Source of the DNA: Hordeum vulgare subsp. vulgare
Lineage: Eukaryota > Streptophyta > Magnoliopsida > Poales > Poaceae
DNA length: 64,000 nucleotides
Direction of reading: 5' to 3'
Assembly: GCF_904849725.1 (NCBI RefSeq)
Contig: NC_058519.1
Span: 188,779,703-188,843,702, forward strand
Below the pieces are notes generated by a model. It was not told the DNA's origin. It ran no database searches and saw only the letters and a list, made by a program, of their open reading frames with translations. This document shows, piece after piece, positions 57,405 to 64,000 of the stretch (position 1 is the stretch's first letter; every line of letters begins with the position of its first letter). Both the position numbers and the translations under genes were made by a program.

Positions 57405-57926
57405 ATGACTTCCCCAAAAGCTCCAAAGGACAAGATCTTCGAGAAGGTCATCAATCTCTACCTCACGAGAGTGCTGCAACACCCTCAATCTATCGAGATG
57501 CGTGAGGGGATGTTGCACATCCGTGATGTTGAGGGGCCCAAGAAGACCGGAAGCGTGGAGACGAGGCTCGAAGCAATGGAGCAACAAGTCTTCAAGTGCC
57601 AAGGGATGGTGGAGCGTGGACTCAACGCCAACCACATGATGATCACGGAGTTCACCAACAAGCACAGGATTGATGCCAATGACATTGGCAAGCACCTCTC
57701 CAGGCTCTATGATGGGACTGATCAACTCCAGGCCCAGATCTATGACCTGCAGAACCAAAACTGTGAGTATGAGTATAGATTTAAATCAATACGGTTGGCT
57801 GCAGATTTGAGGATTCCGGAGACTCGTTCATCATTCCATGATGGAGCACCTATGCCTTGGAAGACGGAGGATCAAGCCCATGTTGCAACAACTCCACCAC
57901 CATCACCTCCAAAGGAAGACAACTGA
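57405..57926 (+). CDS. Third ORF of Athila-like element, function unknown
   Basis: 173 codons, ATG 57405 to TGA 57926, without lesions. The N-terminus is charged (KAPKDKIFEKVINLYL). The centre (VETRLEAMEQQVFKCQGMVE, then HLSRLYDGTDQLQAQIYDLQ) has heptad-like spacing and suggests a coiled coil. The C-terminus is Pro-rich (ATTPPPSPPKEDN). No signal peptide or membrane segment is seen, so it is not a convincing envelope-like protein, although it stands where Athila elements can carry an env-like gene. It is sense-oriented downstream of pol, so a spliced subgenomic RNA is one way it might be expressed. An intact frame beside a damaged pol suggests recent constraint or chance. Confidence 0.6.
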   Translation: MTSPKAPKDKIFEKVINLYLTRVLQHPQSIEMREGMLHIRDVEGPKKTGSVETRLEAMEQQVFKCQGMVERGLNANHMMITEFTNKHRIDANDIGKHLSRLYDGTDQLQAQIYDLQNQNCEYEYRFKSIRLAADLRIPETRSSFHDGAPMPWKTEDQAHVATTPPPSPPKEDN

Positions 57927-59450
57927 GCATGGGTATGGGCAATCCCCTTGGCCTTTGCCAAGCTTGGGGGAGTTGCCCCGGTATCGTATCACCATCACAT
58001 CTTTTGCCTTTACCTTTGTTTTAGTTTGTTCCTTTTCAGTTTTCTCTTTCTCTAGTAGATTAAAGGTCTTAGTGTTTTAGTCTTGAGTTTTGCTTTGTGT
58101 CACCCCCGATGTATTCGAGCTCGTGAGCCATATAATAAAGAGTGTCTTACTTGAAGGGCTTTGCCTCTTGCCATGATCAAAAGAGTGAGAAAAGGACAAA
58201 AGCAAGAAAGATCATGTAATGATCTTATGGGAAGTGATGGCTTCACATATAAAAGGGATGATGATTGAAACTTGTTGAGGGTAGACAAACGTAGACCTTG
58301 GTCATTGTTGCAATTAATAGGAAGTCATAAAAAAGGAGAGGTTCACATATAAACATATCATCTCTAACACCATATATGATTGTGAATACTCACTAAACTA
58401 TTGCATTCCTAGAAGTAGTTGTTGGACAAGGAAGACAACATAATGAATTGTGTTTGCTTGGTTCCGAACAATGTTATATGATTAGAGATCCCTTGGCATG
58501 TGAAGATTGCTTCCACCTCATATTAGCCACAACTCCCGCACCAGGTAGAGATACTACTTGTGCATCCACAAACCTTCAACCAAGTTTTTCCATGAGAGTC
58601 CACCATACCTACCTATGGATTGAATAAGATCCCTCAAGTAAGTTGTCATCGGTGCAAGCAATAAAAATTGATCCCCAATATGTATGATCTATTAGTGTGT
58701 AGAAAATAAGCTTTGTACGAACCTCTGATGAGGAAGACATAAAAGCGACAGACTGCATAATAAAGTTCTGTATCACAGGAGGCAATATAAAGTGATGTTC
58801 CTCCGCACTAAGAGGACATGCATCTAAACCTCAAAAGTGCATGACAACCTCTGCTTCCCTCTGTGAAGGGCCTATCTTGTACCTTTACTTTTTTCCCTTG
58901 AAAGAGTCATGGTGACCTCCACCAATTCCTTATATCGCCTTTATCTTGTCTAACGTCATATGCTAGGGAAAGATCTATATTCATATGTCAACTTGAAGGT
59001 AAGTATTCATGAATTATTATTGTTGACCTTACCCTTGAGGTAAGCAGTTAGGAGGCAAAACTATAAGCCCCTATCTTTCTCTCTGTCCAGATGAAACTTT
59101 GATCTCATGAATACCATGTGAGTTGAAGCAATTGTAGAGAACGAAAGGATGATTGAGTTTGTGGATTTGCTTTACAAGCTCTTATTTGACTCTTTCTAAT
59201 GTTTTGATAAATTGCAATTGCTTCCATGACTAAAGGCTATTGGTTGTTACTTCTTGGTAAGGTTCTTGAACCATGCTTTACTTTGTGAAGGAATTATCAC
59301 TTTGGCATGAGAGATTATATGTTGGTATTGTTGTTCTGATCATGATTATGATGCATGCATGTTCGTATCTTGTTTTGTCGACACCTCTCTCCCTAAACAT
59401 GTGGACATATTTTACTGAGCTAGGCTTTCGCTTGAGGACAAGCAAGGTCT
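57927..59450 (+). mobile_element. Athila 3' non-coding region
   Basis: No gene is supported. 'Aagcttgggggagttg' text occurs both at about 57960-57975 and at the true polypurine tract, a possible duplicate. 'Tccaccatacctacctat' near 58599 links it to 380-405. Overlapping short ORFs (58100-58288) are not genes. Confidence 0.7.
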
Positions 59451-59464
59451 AAGCTTGGGGGAGT
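59451..59464 (+). other. Athila polypurine tract
   Basis: AAGCTTGGGGGAGT directly before the 3' LTR. Confidence 0.85.
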
Positions 59465-60977
59465 TGATACGTCCATTTTGCATCATGTTTTCATGTTGAT
59501 ATTTATCGCTTCTTGGGAAGTTATTTCACTTCACGGTACAATTCTTATGCCTTTTCTCTCTTATTTTGCATGAAGAGGGAGAATGCCGGCAGCTGGAATT
59601 CTGGCCTGAAAGTGGAGCAAGTTTGAGATACCTATTCTGCGCAACTCCAAACACCGTAAAAATCAACGATGATTTTTTTCTGGATTTATAAAAAATACTG
59701 GGCCGAAGAAGCGCCAAAGGGGCGCCAGCAGGTGTCCACAAGCCTGCTAGGCGCGACCACCCCCTGGCCACGCCTAGGGGGCTTGTGGGCAGCCTGCTGG
59801 CCCACTCGCCCCTGCTCTTCTGCTATATGTAGGGTTTCGTCCGGAAAAAATGAAGGAGAAGCTTTTTCGTGGATTCGCCGCCGCCACGAGGAGGAACTTG
59901 AGCAGAACCAATCTAGAGCTTCGACAGGATGATCCTGCTGGGGAAACTTCCCTCCCGGAGGGGGAAATCATCGCCATCGTCATCACCAACACTCCTCTCA
60001 TCGGAGGGGACTCGTCACCATCAACATCTTCATCAACACCATCTCATCTCCAAACACTAGTTCATCTCTTGTAACCAATCTCCATCTCGCGACTCTGATT
60101 GGTACTTGTAAGGTTTCTAGTAGTGTTAATTACTCTTCGTAGTTGATGCTAGTTGGATTACTTGGTGGAAGAGTTTATGTTCAGATCCTTGATGATATTC
60201 ATTACCTCTCTGGTCATGAATATGATTATGCTTTTAGAGTAGTTACTTTTGTTCCTGAGGACATGGGATAAGTCATGCTAATAGTAGTCATGTGAATTTG
60301 GTATTCGTTCTGTATTTTGATGTGTTGTATGTTGTTTTCCTCTAGTGGTGTTATGTGAACGTCAACTACATAACACTTCACCATTATTTGGGCCTAGAGG
60401 AAGGCATTGGGAAGTAGTAAGTAGATGATGGGTTGCTAGAGTGACAGAAGCTTAAACCCTAGTTTATGCCTTGCTTCGTAAGGGGCTGATTTGGATCCAC
60501 TAGTTTAATGCTATGGTTAGACTTTGTCTTCATTCTTCTTTCATAGTTGCGGATGCTTGCGAGAGGGGTTAAACATAAGTGGGATTCTTTTCCAAGTAAG
60601 GGCAGTACCCAAGCGCCGGTCCACCCACATATCAAGCTATCAAAGAAACAAATGTGAATCATATGAACATGATGAAAACTAGCATGACAGAAATTCCTGT
60701 GTGTCCTCGGGAGCATTTTTCCTCCTATAAGATTTTGTCCAGGCTTGTCCCTTGCTACAAAAGGGATTGGGCCACTTTGCTGCACCGTTCCGACTTTTGT
60801 TACTTGTTGCTTTCTACGAATCATCTCACCACACAATCACTTGTTGCCGACAAATTCAGTGCTTGCAAAATTTACCTTGCTGAAAACCACTTCTCAGATC
60901 CTTCTGCTCCTCGTTGGGTTAGACACTCTTACTTATCGAAAGGACAACGATTGATCCCCTATACTTGTGGGTCATCA
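59465..60977 (+). mobile_element. 3' LTR of Athila-like element
   Basis: 1,513 bp, TGATACG to GGTCATCA. It matches the 5' LTR end to end with scattered substitutions. The inverted repeat at 59747-59777 has one mismatch. ORFs within it mirror those in the 5' LTR. Confidence 0.93.
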
Positions 60978-61188
60978 GCCGCCGCTCCCGGGCATCTTGA
61001 CGACGTTGTAGCCAGGGTGCGTTGCCGCCATGAACTGCGCGAGGGCGGGGTAGCTGAGTATTGTGTTGTATGGAATGTTGATGTGGGCGATGTCAAAGTC
61101 GATCTTCTCGGTACGGAAGTTGGAGCGGGTGCCGAAGGTGACGCGGAGGCGAATTCGTCCCACAGGGGCGACGGATCCTGCCACCACC
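60978..61188 (-). pseudogene. Tat-2 protease fragment
   Basis: Minus-strand frame with VVAGSVAPVGRIRLRVTFG, DIAHINIPYNTILSYPALAQ and FMAATHPGYNVVKMPGSGG, the C-terminal half of a Tat protease (the NAILGYPAL-like flap region). It continues directly into 50717 once the Athila element is removed. The N-terminal half with the active site is missing, because another LTR begins at about 61189. Confidence 0.8.
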
Positions 61189-62101
61189 CTTGATGGCAAC
61201 AACATGATGCGTGCCTCGCTACCCCTTCAGTCACTGGGTGAGGTCACCACACGGTATGAACCCAAAACCAAGCACTTCTCCCATTGCAAGAATCATAGAT
61301 CAAGTTGGCCAAACAAAACCCACAACTCGAAGAGAATTACAAGGATATGAAATCATGCATATAATAGATCAGAAGAAACTCAAATAAGATTCATAGATAA
61401 TCTGATCATAAATCCACATTCATCGGATCTCAACAAACACACTGCAAAGAAGATTACATCGGATAGGTATCCAGGAAGATCATGGAGAACTTTGTATTGA
61501 AGATCCAAGAGAGAGAAGAAGCCATCTAGCTACTAGCGATGGACCCGAAGGTCTATGGTGAACTACTCACGCATCATCGGAGAGGTCATGGTGTTGATGG
61601 AGAAGCCCTCCGTATCCGAATCCCCCCTCCGACAGGGCACCAGAACGTGCCCTAGATGGGATCTTGCGGAGAGAGAAGCTTGCGGCGGCGGAAAAGTATT
61701 TTCGTGGATCCCTCTTGCAGTTTTGGAATTTTTCTGAATTTATAGGCGGAAGAGGTAAGGCAGACGAGCCACACGGGGCCCACAAGCCTGCTAGGCGCGG
61801 GGCCCCGTGGCCGCGCCTAGGGGGCTTGTGGGGACCCCTACTGGCCCCTGCCTTGGTTCTCAAGTCTCGTGCATATCTTCTGTTCCAGAAAAATTCTTTT
61901 CACAAGTTTTATTCCATTTGGACACCGTTTGAAATCCTCCTCTGAAAAGGGTCAAAAACACGGAAAAACAGGAACTGGCTCTTGGCACTGAGTTAATAAG
62001 TTAGTACCAGAAAAGAAATAAAAGGCATACAAAACATCCAAAGTTTAACAAGATAATAGCATGGAACCATAAAAAATTATAAATACGTTGGAGACGTATC
62101 A
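61189..62101 (-). mobile_element. 3' LTR of minus-strand Athila-like element, 3' end truncated
   Basis: On the minus strand it starts TGATACGTCTCC at 62101, preceded by purine tract AAGCTTGGGGATGCT (62116-62102). A 10-bp perfect GC-rich stem (61791-61800 with 61811-61820) lies in the expected part. The left limit (61189 plus or minus about 30) is set by loss of Tat protease similarity. No CA terminus with a clear context was found. Confidence 0.7.
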
Positions 62102-64000
62102 AGCATCCCCAAGCTTAACGCCTGCTCGTCCTCGAGTAGGGAAGTGAAAAAGACTAAATTTGTGATGTGGAATGCTACCTAGCATTGTTGTCCTTTGTAA
62201 CTTCTTTCATGTGACATGAATGTTCAGATCCGTAAGATTCAAAAAAATAGTTTGCTATTGACATGAAAACAATAATACTTCAAGCAAACTAGCAAGGTAA
62301 TCATGAACTTTCGAAATAACGAGGCCATAAAAAGATATCCCTACAAAATCATATAGTCTGGCTATGGTCCATCATCCTCACACAACTAATTTAAATCATG
62401 CACAACCCCGGTATTGGCCAAGTAATTGTTTTTGCACTCTTACTTTCTCAAACCTTTTTCAACTATCACGCAATACATGATCGTGAGCCATGGATATAGC
62501 ACTATAGGTGGAATAGAGTGTAGTGGTGGTTGTGAGACAAAAAGGAGGAGATGGTCACGTTGACTCGGCATATCAAAGGGCTATGGAGATGCCCATTAGT
62601 AGATATCAATGTGAATGAGTAGGGATTGCCATACAAAGGATGCACTAGAGCTATAAATATGTGAAAGCTCAAAAGGAGAACTAGTGGGTGTGCATCCAAC
62701 TTGCTTGCTCATGAAGACCTAGGGCAATTTGAGGAAGCCCATCATTGGAATATACAAGACAAGTTATATAGTAAAGGTTCCCACTAGTATATGGCGGTGA
62801 CAAAACGAGAGGCTCTCAATCATGAAGAACATGGTGCTATTATGAAGCACAAGTGTGGAAAAAGATAGTAGCATTGTCCCTTCTCTCTTTTTCTCTTTTT
62901 TTTATTTGGGCTCTTTGGCCTCTCTTTTTTCTCTTTTTTTGTGGGAAAATTTGGCCTCTTTTTTTCCCACATGGGACAATGCTCTAATAATGACGATCAT
63001 CACACTTTTATTTACTCACAACTCAAAGCTTAGAACGATGATGACTCTATAGGAAATGCCTCCGGCAGTGTACCGGGATGTGCAACGATCTAGCTTGGTG
63101 TATGACGTTGAAACATCTCGCTAGCTATCTTACGATCATGCAGCGGAAATACGAGAGTGACAGCACAAGTCACGAGACATAACGGTGGGAGTTGCATGGC
63201 AATATATCTCAAAATGGCTATGAAAATGCGATATTAGGTAGGTATGGTGGGTTTGTGCACCGGTGAAAATTGTGCGGTACTAGAGAGGCTAGCAATGGTG
63301 GAAGGTGAAAGTGCATCTATACCATGGATTCACATTAGTCATGAAGAACTCACATACTTGTTGCGAAAGTTTTTATTAGTAATCGAAACAAAGTGCTAAA
63401 CGCATACTCCTAGAGGAAGGGTTGGTAGGTGTTAACCATCACGCGATCCCAACCGCAACACAATGGATGACAATCAATAGATCAATTATGCTCCGACTTC
63501 CTAACATAGCGGTTCACCATACGTGCATGTTATGGGAATCACTAACATAACCACAAGTACTTCTAGATTCACAACACCCTACTAACATAACTCTTAATAT
63601 TACCAAATCCATGTCTCAAAACTAATTGAGAGGGATCAAACTTCTCTTCTACTCAATGCACATGATGATAGAAGTTTATTGTATCCTCTATGGGTACCTA
63701 TCACCTTTGGGACTACTTTCATAGCACAAGCCAACTACCAAGTTACGCACCGCCGTGCTCTAAAAGATCTAAGTGAAGCACAGAGAGCAAAATTGTCTAG
63801 CTCAAAAGATATAAGTGAAGCATAATGAGCATTCTGGAAAAATCACGATGAGTGCATGTCTCTCTGAACAGGTGTGCTGCAAGGATGATTGTGAAATAAC
63901 AAAAAGAAAAGACTCCTACGATACAAGACACTCTAAGCAAGACACATATCATGTGGTGAATAAAAATATAGCTCCAAGTAATGTTACCGATGGATTGAAG
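62102..64000 (-). mobile_element. 3' non-coding region of minus-strand Athila-like element
   Basis: No gene is supported. The stretch 62711-62785 resembles 5115-5190, and the pyrimidine runs at 62880-62965 match those at 5285-5400. The region carries on past the window end, so any gag-pol lies outside. Confidence 0.65.

Larger units (their letters stand above)
50718..60977 (+). mobile_element. Athila-like Gypsy retrotransposon, complete and nearly intact
   Basis: 10,260 bp with LTRs of 1,520 and 1,513 bp (TGATA...ATCA), the exact duplication GCCGC, gag-pol in order gag, protease, reverse transcriptase, RNase H and integrase, and a downstream sense ORF. Absence of a chromodomain, the tRNA-site position and a third ORF after pol fit the Athila lineage (BAGY-2-like in barley). 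It inserted into Tat-2 pol. Confidence 0.95.
38723..61188 (-). mobile_element. Tat-lineage Gypsy element (Tat-2), interrupted twice, 5' end missing
   Basis: Pol fragments on the minus strand at 61188-60978, 50717-48861 and 44264-42428 read in order as protease, reverse transcriptase, RNase H, archaeal-type RNase H and integrase. They are followed by a long 3' untranslated region, an antisense ORF and the 3' LTR (39509-38723). The interruptions are an Athila-like element (50718-60977) and a Copia element (44265-48860). Gag and 5' LTR are absent; the right edge meets another LTR at about 61189. The sequence is strongly GC-rich compared with its neighbours. Confidence 0.85.

Noticed and set aside
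57405..57926. Envelope-like gene
   Set aside because: No signal peptide, membrane span or furin-like site is visible; position alone is not enough.

Overview
The window looks like intergenic heterochromatin of a Triticeae grass (wheat, Aegilops, barley or rye type). Nearly every base can be assigned to LTR retrotransposons of the kinds that dominate those genomes: Angela/BARE/WIS-like Copia elements, Athila-like, Tekay-like (chromovirus) and Tat-like Gypsy elements. Several are nested inside one another. No intact host gene, rRNA, tRNA or CRISPR array was seen. Almost all reading frames are broken by stops and frameshifts, as expected for old, methylated copies. Family names are lineage-level calls from motifs and remembered sequence character; no database was searched.

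Layout, left to right. 1-2231: 3' end of an Athila-like element (+), with a truncated 3' LTR. 2232-2875: fragment of another Gypsy LTR. 2876-8806: minus-strand Athila-like remnant (3' LTR, long non-coding 3' region, gag-protease, no reverse transcriptase or integrase). 8807-16425: minus-strand Tat-lineage element (Tat-1), truncated in its 3' untranslated region and interrupted in its 5' LTR. 16426-36203: complete plus-strand Tekay-like Gypsy with two LTRs and a 5-bp target duplication (TTGAT). It carries a complete Copia element at 23614-32249 in its integrase gene (duplication GGAAT). 36204-38722: minus-strand Tekay-like fragment (gag, protease start, extra upstream ORF). 38723 to about 61188: second minus-strand Tat element (Tat-2), split by a minus-strand Copia deletion derivative (44265-48860) and by a nearly intact plus-strand Athila-like element (50718-60977, duplication GCCGC). 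From about 61189 to 64000: 3' LTR and 3' non-coding region of another minus-strand Athila-like element.

The order of events can be partly read from the nesting. Tat-2 and the Tekay-like element are hosts; the Copia and Athila copies inside them are younger. The best-preserved coding unit is the Athila gag-pol at 52344-57091, with one frameshift and one nonsense codon.

The most unusual item is an antisense ORF at 39897-40689, between pol and the 3' LTR of Tat-2. It resembles a plant B3 DNA-binding domain with basic, serine-rich flanks. Other points of note are tandem subrepeats in the 3' untranslated regions of both Tat elements, extra ORFs upstream of gag in both Tekay-like elements, a coiled-coil-like ORF with a candidate splice acceptor downstream of Athila pol, and a GC-rich hairpin that recurs in Athila-type LTRs.
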